Of a stretch of 8,631 nucleotides of DNA, positions 1-5,958 are shown one piece after another. Source of the DNA: JAHJEM01 sp043805315 (GTDB taxonomy: Archaea > Nanobdellota > Nanobdellia > Woesearchaeales > JAHJEM01). How positions within the stretch are numbered: the stretch's first letter is position 1; each line of letters begins with the position of its first letter. Location: positions 1-8,631 of the forward strand of contig JAZDID010000127.1 in the NCBI GenBank assembly GCA_043805315.1, given 5' to 3'. Made by a program: the position numbers and the translations under genes. A model generated the notes under the pieces. It had not been told where the DNA came from, did not search any database, and saw only the letters and a list, made by a program, of their open reading frames with translations.

Positions 1-2
1 GC

Positions 3-1697
3 CAGAAGAAATCAGACAAGCTCATCGCCTATTTCAGCATGGAGATCGGGCTGGACAGCCGTATTCCCAGCTATAGCGGCGGTTTAGGAGTCATGGCAGG
101 CGACACGATCAAGGCATTCGCTGACCTGAAAGTTCCTGCAATCGGCATCACCCTGCTGAACGAGAAAGGCTACTTCTACCAGAAGCTCGACGAGCAGGGC
201 AACCAGAAAGAACTTCCTGTCGAGTGGAACAAAGAGAATTTCATGACACTCCTCCCTCTGAAGATCGGCATCGAAATAGAAGGCAGGCCTGTGAAGGTGC
301 AGGCGTGGGAATACCTTGTCAGGTCAGAGTCAGGATTCGACGTACCTGTTTTTTTCCTGGACACGAATATTCCAGGGAACAGCGACTATGACCGAAGCCT
401 GACGAGCTGGCTCTACGGCGGTGATGAGAAATACCGGCTCTGCCAGGAAATCATCCTTGGCATTGCAGGAGTGCGGATGATCAGGGCACTCGGGTATAAG
501 GAGATCAAGAAATACCACATGAACGAGGGCCATTCAAGCTTATTGGTCGTTGAACTGTTGAACGATGTTGCCGCAGAAAATCCCAAGATCAAGAACGAGG
601 AAGAGCTCATTTCCCTTGTAAGAAGACAGTGCGTCTTCACTACCCACACGCCTGTCCCTGCAGGACATGACAAGTTCCCTCTCGAGCTGGTGCGGCAGGT
701 CTATCCGAATTTTCCGCCGGAGATCAAGGAGCACTGCATATCAGAAGACAAGCTGAACATGACCTTGCTGGCATTGAACTTCAGCCATTATGTGAACGGA
801 GTCGCAAAAAAGCACAGCGAGGTCTCACAGGACATGTTCCCTGGCTATCCTATTGATTCCATCACCAACGGCGTGCACTCGGCAACATGGACGAGCAATG
901 AGTTCAAAAGCCTCTTTGACCGGCACATTCCTGGCTGGAAACAAGACTCATTCACCCTGCGCTACGCATTAAGTATCCCAAAAGAGGAGATCTGGAACGC
1001 GCATGAGGCTGCGAAGAAAAAACTTGTCGATCAGGTCAATGAACGGTACAACGCAGGCTTTGACTATGGCGCATTCACGATCGGGTTCGCGCGCAGAGCC
1101 ACGTCGTACAAGCGGGCAGAGCTGTTCTTCAAGGACACCAAGAAGCTGCTCGACATCCATAACAAAGTCGGCAGGATGCAGGTGATCTACGGAGGAAAGG
1201 CGCATCCCAACGATGCTGGCGGCAAAGAAATCATCAAGAGGATCTTCAGTATCAAAGAGGAACTGCGCGGCAGGCTGAACATCGTCTATCTTGAAAATTA
1301 TGACATGGAGCTTGCCAAGCTGCTGATTTCTGGAGTTGATTTGTGGCTGAACACTCCCCTTGCTCCCCGGGAAGCTTCAGGCACGAGCGGGATGAAGGCC
1401 ATGCACAACGGAGTCCCTAATCTTTCTGTCCTGGACGGCTGGTGGATAGAAGGGCACATCGAGAACATCACTGGCTGGTCGATCGGCGGATCATCAGCCA
1501 CCATGACCGAGAATCAGGATGACGCCAAGGATGCTGCAGAACTGTACGAGAAGCTGCGCAAGATCATTTTGCCCATGTACTATACTGACCGGAAGAGCTG
1601 GACAACAATCATGCGGTTCTGCATCGCGATCAACGCCTCATTCTTCAACACGCACCGGATGGTGCAGCAGTATGTGATGAACGCGTACTTCAGCTAG
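3..1697 (+). CDS. glgP: Alpha-glucan (glycogen/maltodextrin) phosphorylase, GT35, 5'-truncated by window edge
   Basis: Splits alpha-1,4-glucan with phosphate to release glucose-1-phosphate, a cytosolic step of storage-polysaccharide use. The frame is open to the left edge: before the first Met (39) it reads QKKSDKLIAYFS, and AYFSMEIGL followed by YSGGLGVMAGD is the conserved N-terminal block of short bacterial/archaeal phosphorylases, so position 39 is an internal Met and the true start lies outside. Other family blocks counted from that Met: HMNEGHSS (about 160), TTHTPVPAGHDKF (about 202), ITNGVH (about 278), FARRATSYKR, and EASGTSGMK with K453, the expected pyridoxal-phosphate lysine, followed by NGVPNLSVLDGWW. 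The C-terminus NTHRMVQQYVMNAYF is the normal family end, so the 3' end is complete. Its stop overlaps the stop of the convergent regulator gene. Family assignment is secure; exact substrate preference (glycogen or maltodextrin) is not. Confidence 0.95.
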   Translation, partial: QKKSDKLIAYFSMEIGLDSRIPSYSGGLGVMAGDTIKAFADLKVPAIGITLLNEKGYFYQKLDEQGNQKELPVEWNKENFMTLLPLKIGIEIEGRPVKVQAWEYLVRSESGFDVPVFFLDTNIPGNSDYDRSLTSWLYGGDEKYRLCQEIILGIAGVRMIRALGYKEIKKYHMNEGHSSLLVVELLNDVAAENPKIKNEEELISLVRRQCVFTTHTPVPAGHDKFPLELVRQVYPNFPPEIKEHCISEDKLNMTLLALNFSHYVNGVAKKHSEVSQDMFPGYPIDSITNGVHSATWTSNEFKSLFDRHIPGWKQDSFTLRYALSIPKEEIWNAHEAAKKKLVDQVNERYNAGFDYGAFTIGFARRATSYKRAELFFKDTKKLLDIHNKVGRMQVIYGGKAHPNDAGGKEIIKRIFSIKEELRGRLNIVYLENYDMELAKLLISGVDLWLNTPLAPREASGTSGMKAMHNGVPNLSVLDGWWIEGHIENITGWSIGGSSATMTENQDDAKDAAELYEKLRKIILPMYYTDRKSWTTIMRFCIAINASFFNTHRMVQQYVMNAYFS

Positions 1698-2692
1698 AAA
1701 GGAAGATACTTCACTTTCAGCGTGTCCATGAAAATCACTGTCTGGTATTCTCCGATAAGCGCGGGAAACCTGAATTTCAGGTCTTCAATGAAATCGAATA
1801 ACTGCTGGTTTGAGCTGACCATCATCTCAATGTCAAGATCTGCATGCAAGCCAATGCCTTCAATAATGTAGATGAGCAGAGGATTGTTCTTGATATATTC
1901 CTTCAACCGCATCAGGTCATTTCTTGAGATCCTGTTGAAGCTGATGAACAGCTTGTAATAGGTGAATCCTATCTTATTATGATCGACTATCGGACGATAG
2001 CATTCGATGAGTTTCTTCTTTTCCAATTTTTTTATGCGGTAGGCGACGACTTTTGCAGACTCCCTTACCTGCTTTGCAATATCGACGAGAGGGATTCTTG
2101 CGTCAGTGCACAATATTTTCAAGATGTCCTTGTCCAGCTCATCTAATGCAATTCTCTCTGCAGTCTCTTTTATGTGAATTTCATCAGTATTCTTGTTTCC
2201 TAATAGGTAGCGGTGCTGGAAATGAATGACATCGGTTGCCAGGTTCTCGACTTTCTTTTTTATGTGCTCGCCGAACCTGTTCTCTACTTCCATGATGAAA
2301 TCCTTAAATTCTGTCAGAGACTGCACCCACATCGCCAGGAAAATATCAAATATGCCTTGCATCTCAAAAAGCCAGAATACTTTCTTGTGGTTGAGCAGGT
2401 AGTTGACAATCTCCTGGTATTTTTCCCGGGTCACATTCTGCAGCGTGAGAGAGAGCCGACAGTAGAGATAGCCCAACTTCGGCACATTGATGACCGGGTA
2501 AAATCCCTTGATGACTCCTTTCTTGAGGAGATTGTTGAGCTTATACTCAGCACCCTGTTTGCTCAATCCGATCTTTTTTGCAAGCCGGGAATACGGCAGC
2601 CGTGCGTCAAAGTCAAGCACAGAGAGGAGTTTCTTGTCTTTTAAGTCTAATTTCACGAGATTTTCTTCTTTAAACTGATTAATGTTCTTCAT
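1694..2692 (-). CDS. Tandem Lrp/AsnC-family transcriptional regulator (two HTH-RAM modules in one chain)
   Basis: A 332-residue DNA-binding regulator about twice the usual Lrp length. The first module starts with LDLKDKKLLSVLDFDARLP and a winged-helix at about residues 15-65 (RLAKKIGLSKQGAEYKLNNL), followed by an alpha/beta ligand/oligomerisation-type region to about 150. The second module repeats the plan: LDELDKDILKILCTDARIP with helix-turn-helix IAKQVRESAKVVAYRIKKL at about 190-240, then a second alpha/beta domain to the end. A single chain could therefore form the pseudo-dimer that ordinary Lrp makes from two subunits. Start at 2692 is supported by a box A (2715-2723) centred 27 bases upstream, implying leaderless mRNA. 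It is divergent from the methyltransferase gene and convergent with glgP, sharing the CTAG stop overlap. The effector is unknown; control of the neighbours or itself is inference. Confidence 0.9.
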   Translation of the reverse strand: MKNINQFKEENLVKLDLKDKKLLSVLDFDARLPYSRLAKKIGLSKQGAEYKLNNLLKKGVIKGFYPVINVPKLGYLYCRLSLTLQNVTREKYQEIVNYLLNHKKVFWLFEMQGIFDIFLAMWVQSLTEFKDFIMEVENRFGEHIKKKVENLATDVIHFQHRYLLGNKNTDEIHIKETAERIALDELDKDILKILCTDARIPLVDIAKQVRESAKVVAYRIKKLEKKKLIECYRPIVDHNKIGFTYYKLFISFNRISRNDLMRLKEYIKNNPLLIYIIEGIGLHADLDIEMMVSSNQQLFDFIEDLKFRFPALIGEYQTVIFMDTLKVKYLPF

Positions 2693-2714
2693 TCATTGAT
2701 AAAAAGGTAATTTT

Positions 2715-2723
2715 CTTTATAAA
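2715..2723 (-). promoter_or_regulatory. Box A (TATA) promoter of the Lrp-like regulator
   Basis: Minus strand reads TTTATAAAG, close to the archaeal box A consensus. Its centre is 27 bases from the ATG at 2692, so transcription should begin at or next to the start codon (leaderless). No Shine-Dalgarno sequence is evident. Confidence 0.6.
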
Positions 2724-2750
2724 TTTTTCTTTTTGACTAATTTTTTAATG

Positions 2751-2778
2751 AATAACTTAATATACATTAAATGTTATT
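2751..2778. promoter_or_regulatory. 28-bp imperfect palindrome, candidate operator between divergent genes
   Basis: Outer arms AATAAC (2751-2756) and GTTATT (2773-2778) are exact inverted repeats, and inside them TTAAT (2757-2761) and ATTAA (2766-2770) form a second exact pair around ATAC; the two pairs are offset by one base. It lies immediately upstream of the candidate box A of the methyltransferase and about 60-85 bases upstream of the regulator's start. Lrp-family proteins bind AT-rich palindromes, so it is a plausible site for the adjacent tandem regulator. The region is very AT-rich, so chance symmetry cannot be excluded. Confidence 0.4.
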
Positions 2779-2780
2779 AC

Positions 2781-2789
2781 TTTTAAGTA
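2781..2789 (+). promoter_or_regulatory. Candidate box A of the methyltransferase gene
   Basis: TTTTAAGTA lies about 29 bases before the ATG at 2815, the same geometry as the other genes here. A second candidate, TTAATATAC (2757-2765), overlaps the palindrome and would give a leader of about 28 bases including the GAGGA at 2806-2810, four bases from the ATG. Which one is used cannot be decided from sequence. Confidence 0.4.
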
Positions 2790-2814
2790 AATAAAATATG
2801 ACTTTGAGGAAAAA

Positions 2815-3618
2815 ATGAACTATGCAGACTATGTCAAAAGCCAGGTTACGGAACAGGACTGGAACATCATACAACAATTAAGATTGGATCTTGATGAAGA
2901 CGGGTTTGTCGACTTCTTAGCTGATTTTGTCAATGCAGAAAAAAGGTGGCAGACAGAAATCCCCTTCCTCTGCTCGCATCTTGCAGAATATCCCGACCCA
3001 AAAGTTTTCAATAGTTGTTTAGGATCCGGAGTGACATCCATAGGACTCAAGAAGATCGGAATAGAAAGTGTTGTCTCAAATGATATTGATGAAAAAAGTA
3101 TCAAAATTTCACGAGAAGAGGCAAAAAAATATGAGGTGAACCTGGAAATTCTTTCTTATGACTGGAGAAGCCTCCCCGAAAACCTCCAGGGCATGTTTGA
3201 CGCTGTTCTCTGCCTCGGTAATTCTCTGACCTACCTATTCAAGAGAGAGGATCAGCTGAAATCACTGAGAAACTTCAGGAACATCCTGGCTGAGAATGGG
3301 AAGCTTATCATTGACGAGAGGAATTATGCCGGCCAAATCCTGCCAGGCAATTTTCGCCACTCAGGGAACGTTGTCTACTGCGGCACAGATAAAATAGCAG
3401 TACATCCGTCATATGTTTCAGAATCAATGGTCATCATGGAATACGAACACAAAATCATGAGGAAAAAAGTTCATATTGTCACTTATCCCTTTAAACGAGG
3501 AGAGATGCAGGGATTGCTTGAAGAAGCAGGATTTGGAGAGATAAAAGCGTATGGAGATTACAAAGAAAACTTTAAGCAGGAGGAGCCCGAGTTTATCACC
3601 TATGTCTGTAGAAAGTAA
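2815..3618 (+). CDS. Class I SAM-dependent methyltransferase, glycine N-methyltransferase-like
   Basis: A 267-residue cytosolic methyltransferase with a complete Rossmann-type core. Motif I is NSCLGSGVTSIGL (66-78, glycine loop G70-S71-G72); the acidic end of strand 2 is SNDID with D90, expected to contact the SAM ribose; strand 4 is FDAVLCLGNSLTYL (128-141), and strand 5 is LIIDERNY (164-171). The CLGNS and IIDxRNYD-like blocks are the hallmark of the glycine/sarcosine N-methyltransferase group, so a small amine or amino acid is the likeliest acceptor, though this is inference from motif resemblance. An N-terminal helical segment of about 60 residues precedes the core and a C-terminal LLEEAGFGEIKAYGDY block matches the usual last strands. 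It is divergent from the tandem regulator and only six bases from the convergent downstream gene. The gene is visibly more AT-rich than glgP or rtcB. Confidence 0.85.
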   Translation: MNYADYVKSQVTEQDWNIIQQLRLDLDEDGFVDFLADFVNAEKRWQTEIPFLCSHLAEYPDPKVFNSCLGSGVTSIGLKKIGIESVVSNDIDEKSIKISREEAKKYEVNLEILSYDWRSLPENLQGMFDAVLCLGNSLTYLFKREDQLKSLRNFRNILAENGKLIIDERNYAGQILPGNFRHSGNVVYCGTDKIAVHPSYVSESMVIMEYEHKIMRKKVHIVTYPFKRGEMQGLLEEAGFGEIKAYGDYKENFKQEEPEFITYVCRK

Positions 3619-3624
3619 GAAAGT

Positions 3625-4116
3625 TCAGTTGAACACGGTCTGCAGGAAAAACAGTTCTTTATCCTTCCTGTTGATGATGAAGTACAGGTTGATCCCTGAC
3701 TCGACGCTGAATCCTGTCTCTCCCATGCTCCGCAGGACTTTCAGGAAATAGAACTCCGAGGTCAGCCCTCCTTTGGCCAGGTCAAGGAAGTCAGAGGCAG
3801 AAAGATGCAGTGCAAGGCGCTTGTAGAGCTCTGTCCTGATCATCAGGCTGATCTGGTGTCCAAAGTCAGGGTTCTGGAGGCTGCGCTTGACATCATCCAG
3901 TATCCTGTTCCTCTCGAGAAAACGGAAGTAGGGCGTCTTTGCGTTGGTGAGGGAGTCCAGGTGCATGAGAAAGCTCACGAGAATCTCCTTGACATCATCG
4001 CCGTCGTCAAATGTGAAGCCTGCGCAGAATATCTCCTCGCTATAATGTAGGCCCTTGTTCGCGTGCTTGACAAACTCACCGAGCTTCTCATCCACTATGG
4101 CAGTGAAGGAAGTCAT
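3625..4116 (-). CDS. Conserved-looking protein of unknown function, 163 aa
   Basis: I do not recognise this family. The ATG at 4116 (MTSFTAIVDEKLGEF) is chosen because a box A (minus TTTAAATA, 4148-4141) is centred about 28 bases upstream, which predicts a leaderless mRNA there; an in-frame TTG lies two codons earlier at 4122. The protein is soluble, without signal peptide or membrane segment. It seems mostly helical, with alternating acidic and hydrophobic stretches, one aromatic-basic patch (PYFRFLERNRILDDVKR, about 62-78) and a beta-like C-terminus (SGINLYFIINRKDKELFFLQ). Codon use resembles the flanking genes and the frame is clean, so a real gene is likely. It is divergent from rtcB and converges on the methyltransferase with a six-base gap. 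Confidence 0.75.
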   Translation of the reverse strand: MTSFTAIVDEKLGEFVKHANKGLHYSEEIFCAGFTFDDGDDVKEILVSFLMHLDSLTNAKTPYFRFLERNRILDDVKRSLQNPDFGHQISLMIRTELYKRLALHLSASDFLDLAKGGLTSEFYFLKVLRSMGETGFSVESGINLYFIINRKDKELFFLQTVFN

Positions 4117-4140
4117 AAACAAGGATGATGGTGAAATTGG

Positions 4141-4148
4141 TATTTAAA
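4141..4148 (-). promoter_or_regulatory. Box A of the 163-aa unknown gene
   Basis: Minus strand TTTAAATA, an exact consensus-type box, centred about 28 bases from the ATG at 4116. It decides that start over the upstream TTG. Confidence 0.55.
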
Positions 4149-4218
4149 TGTTGCTGAAAAAAGAGGTTATGAAAATGCATTGTTTGAATAATTGACTGCG
4201 CCATTTAACTATAGGAAC

Positions 4219-4228
4219 TTTTTTAAAC
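4219..4228 (+). promoter_or_regulatory. Candidate box A of rtcB
   Basis: TTTTTTAAAC is centred about 26 bases before the second in-frame ATG (4250) but only about 17 before the first (4241), so a transcript from it would probably exclude the first ATG. An alternative weaker box, ATTTAACTA (4203-4211), would allow the first ATG. Confidence 0.5.
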
Positions 4229-4249
4229 ACCTCGATATTCATGCTCATC

Positions 4250-5677
4250 ATGAACATCAAAAAGATTAACGACTACACATTCCTCATCGAGAAAGAGGGC
4301 AAGATGCTCGTGCCAGTGCGGATATTCGCCTCAGAAAAGCTCCTGAAAAAGATGCAGGAAGATAACTCGATCCAGCAGGGCATCAATGTCGCGACCCTGC
4401 CCGGCATCTACAGGGAGAGCATCATGCTCCCAGACGCGCACCAGGGCTACGGATTCTCTATTGGTGGTGTCGCCGCCATCGACGCTGAAACAGGAGTCAT
4501 CTCTCCAGGAGGAGTCGGGTTTGACATCAACTGCGGCGTCCGCCTGCTCACGACAAACCTCACGAGGGAGGAAGTCCTGCCGAAGATCAAACAGCTGCTT
4601 GATTCATTTTTCAAGAATGTCCCCTGCGGCACAGGCAGGGAGAGCGACATCCGACTGAGTGACGACGAGCTGAACGACGTCCTTAATAATGGGGCTGAGT
4701 TCGCTGTCAGGAAAGGCTTCGGCACCAAGGAAGACCTCGAATACTGCGAAGAAGGAGGAAAGATCACCTATGCAGACGCCATGAAAGTGAGCCAGAAAGC
4801 CAAATCACGGGGAAGAAAGCAATTAGGGACCCTCGGCGCGGGAAACCATTTCCTGGAAGTGCAGTTTGTCAACGAGATCTTTGATGAAAAGACAGCCAAG
4901 GCATTCCATATCACCAAAAAAGACCAGGTCTGCGTGATGATCCACTGCGGCTCCCGCGGATTAGGGCACCAGGTGTGCTCTGACTTTCTCAGGCTCATGG
5001 AAGACGCCTACCCTGACATCATGGCCTCGCTACCTGAAAAAGATCTCATCTACGCGCCGGCACAGAGCCAGCTTGCAAAGGATTATTTCAAGGCCATGTG
5101 CGCAGCAGCGAACTTTGCCTGGGCAAACCGGCACATCATCGGCCACCAGGTGCGGAAGAGCTTCACTGAAGTGTTTGGCGAGAAAGCCGAGTTGAAAACA
5201 GTCTATGATGTGGCGCACAACATCGCCAAACTGGAAGAATACGAGATAGAGGGGAAAATGCGGAAGATCTACGTGCACCGGAAAGGCGCGACACGCGCGT
5301 TCGGGCCAGGAAGGCCGGAGATCCCAAAGGCATACCAGAAGACTGGCCAGCCAATCCTGATCCCTGGCAGCATGGGAACAGCATCCTACGTGCTGGTCGG
5401 CACTGACAAGGCAATCCATGAGACCTTCGGCAGCACTGCACACGGCGCAGGGCGCATGATGTCACGGCACTCCGCGATCCAGCAGTTCAGGGGAGAAGAT
5501 GTCAAGAGCGATCTCGAGAAACAAAGCATCTTCATCAAGGCAGCGAGCTGGAAAGGCATTGCCGAAGAGAGCCCTGGCGCGTACAAGGACATCGACGAAG
5601 TCGTCAAGGTGAGCCATGAAGCAGGCATCGGCAACCTCGTGGTACGGTTACGGCCGATTGGGGTTGTGAAGGGATAG
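4250..5677 (+). CDS. rtcB: RtcB, tRNA-splicing / RNA-repair ligase
   Basis: GTP- and Mn2+-dependent ligase that joins a 2',3'-cyclic phosphate or 3'-phosphate end to a 5'-hydroxyl end; in archaea it seals tRNA exons after the splicing endonuclease. All catalytic elements are visible, numbered from this ATG: D92 and C95 in GFDINCGVR, N199, H200 and E203 in AGNHFLEVQ, H232 in MIHCGSRG, H323 in YDVAHNIAK, and H398 in STAHGAGRMMSR, the histidine expected to carry the GMP. The sequence ends in the family-typical VVRLRPIGVVKG. At 475 residues it is full length and has no intein, unlike some archaeal homologues. A start three codons upstream (4241) is possible and makes the N-terminus match the length of the Pyrococcus protein; promoter spacing favours 4250. 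No archease gene is adjacent. It ends about 70 bases from the 3' end of the convergent, intron-containing tRNA. Confidence 0.97.
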   Translation: MNIKKINDYTFLIEKEGKMLVPVRIFASEKLLKKMQEDNSIQQGINVATLPGIYRESIMLPDAHQGYGFSIGGVAAIDAETGVISPGGVGFDINCGVRLLTTNLTREEVLPKIKQLLDSFFKNVPCGTGRESDIRLSDDELNDVLNNGAEFAVRKGFGTKEDLEYCEEGGKITYADAMKVSQKAKSRGRKQLGTLGAGNHFLEVQFVNEIFDEKTAKAFHITKKDQVCVMIHCGSRGLGHQVCSDFLRLMEDAYPDIMASLPEKDLIYAPAQSQLAKDYFKAMCAAANFAWANRHIIGHQVRKSFTEVFGEKAELKTVYDVAHNIAKLEEYEIEGKMRKIYVHRKGATRAFGPGRPEIPKAYQKTGQPILIPGSMGTASYVLVGTDKAIHETFGSTAHGAGRMMSRHSAIQQFRGEDVKSDLEKQSIFIKAASWKGIAEESPGAYKDIDEVVKVSHEAGIGNLVVRLRPIGVVKG

Positions 5678-5762
5678 AATCAATCAGCAGTTGAGAGAAT
5701 AACTTATTTCTGTAAACACTATTAGCATTGGCCAGCAATGATATTGTGCGGCGGAGGCGGGA

Positions 5763-5785
5763 TTTTCAGAAACCTTGTGAGTTCA
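5763..5785 (-). other. tRNA intron in the T loop (position 59/60), 23 nt, bulge-helix-bulge
   Basis: The T stem is separated by 30 bases instead of 7. The fold is canonical: T stem GCGGG/CCCGC continues into a 4-bp helix TTCA (5791-5788) with TGAA (5768-5765); a 3-nt bulge AAT follows on the 5' strand (5787-5785) and another AAT on the 3' strand (5764-5762); then GAA/TTC begins the intron's own hairpin (5784-5782, 5771-5769). Cutting after the second base of each bulge, the usual archaeal endonuclease position, removes 5785-5763 and leaves the perfect T loop TTCAAAT. Position 59/60 is a known but uncommon site of archaeal tRNA introns, best known from Thermoproteales. Confidence 0.8.
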
Positions 5786-5820
5786 TTTGAACCCGCGCGG
5801 GATCGTTCAACCCCACCAGG

Positions 5821-5879
5821 GTGTCAGAAATTTCCAAAGAAATTTCTGAGCATGCTCAGGAATTTTCAATTCCTGACAC
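5821..5879 (-). other. Self-complementary intron in the anticodon loop of the tRNA
   Basis: The anticodon stem halves CCAGG and CCTGG are separated by 64 bases. Most of this is a rod: GTGTCAGGAATT (5879-5868) pairs with 5832-5821 (12 bp, one G-T wobble), then AAATT/AATTT, then the perfect 14-bp palindrome 5859-5846 with CATG as loop. On the same bases an alternative 10-bp hairpin (5848-5839 with 5834-5825) is possible. The strong rod abuts CCTGG and leaves only a one-sided UUGAU bulge, not a canonical bulge-helix-bulge. A canonical 3-4-3 arrangement (GTTG/TGAC with bulges ATG and ACC) exists only with two wobble pairs and at the cost of the rod's base. Boundaries are therefore uncertain by one or two bases: 5878-5822 or 5879-5821. 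Confidence 0.6.
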
Positions 5880-5927
5880 ATCAACCTGGCGCATTGACCA
5901 GATTCTGCCACTCCGCCAATGCACAAA

Positions 5928-5936
5928 TTTTATATA
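5928..5936 (+). promoter_or_regulatory. Consensus box A, best oriented for a short plus-strand transcript
   Basis: TTTATATAT with an A-rich stretch (ACAAAT) just upstream, as expected of a BRE plus box A for rightward transcription; the predicted start, about 27 bases on, is at 5958-5960, exactly the first base of the tRNA-derived repeat. Read leftward, the box is only about 15 bases from the tRNA 5' end, too close to serve the tRNA gene. Confidence 0.4.
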
Positions 5937-5958
5937 TCAGTGGATCTTTATCTTCTTT

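Larger units (their letters stand above)
5749..5917 (-). tRNA. Class II tRNA (probably tRNA-Ser) interrupted by two introns; anticodon uncertain
   Basis: Read on the minus strand. Acceptor stem GGCGGAG (5917-5911) pairs exactly with CTCCGCC (5756-5750), followed by G73 (5749); CCA is not encoded. T8 G9 (5910-5909) lead into a D arm with stem GCA/TGC (5908-5906, 5893-5891), A14, G18 G19 and A21 in place. Anticodon stem CCAGG/CCTGG (5889-5885, 5820-5816). Long variable arm GGGGTT-GAAC-GATCCC (5814-5799). T stem GCGGG/CCCGC (5796-5792, 5761-5757) with loop TTCAAA+T once the T-loop intron is removed. Long variable arm plus G73 indicate Ser rather than Leu. Normal spacing after G26 (5890) puts GAT at 34-36, which does not fit a class II tRNA; shifting the stem by one to GCCAG/CTGGT gives TGA (Ser) but leaves no base 26 and a T at 37. 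A degenerate gene is the main alternative. All arms pair, so a tRNA origin is very likely; function is less sure. Confidence 0.8.

Noticed and set aside
2213..2644. 143-codon open frame antisense to the Lrp-like regulator
   Set aside because: It mirrors the opposite strand of a gene with clear domain motifs, with no recognisable family or start signals.
4447..5634. Several minus-strand open frames opposite rtcB
   Set aside because: Shadows of a GC-rich conserved gene. None resembles a protein family, and the rtcB frame contains every catalytic residue.
5816..5889. Nested palindrome interpreted as a MITE, REP element or cruciform insertion
   Set aside because: Its outermost arms CCAGG/CCTGG are the tRNA anticodon stem and it sits exactly where an intron belongs. 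No terminal inverted repeats with target-site duplication were found outside the tRNA.
5749..5917. Selenocysteine tRNA, because of the long variable arm and G73
   Set aside because: The acceptor/T arms are the ordinary 7 + 5 bp, the D stem is only 3 bp rather than extended, and a TCA anticodon arises only with an arbitrary splice choice.
5928..5936. TATATAAA as the promoter of the minus-strand tRNA
   Set aside because: Its centre is only about 15 bases from the mature 5' end, which would place the start inside the tRNA. The orientation and upstream A-rich bases fit rightward transcription better.
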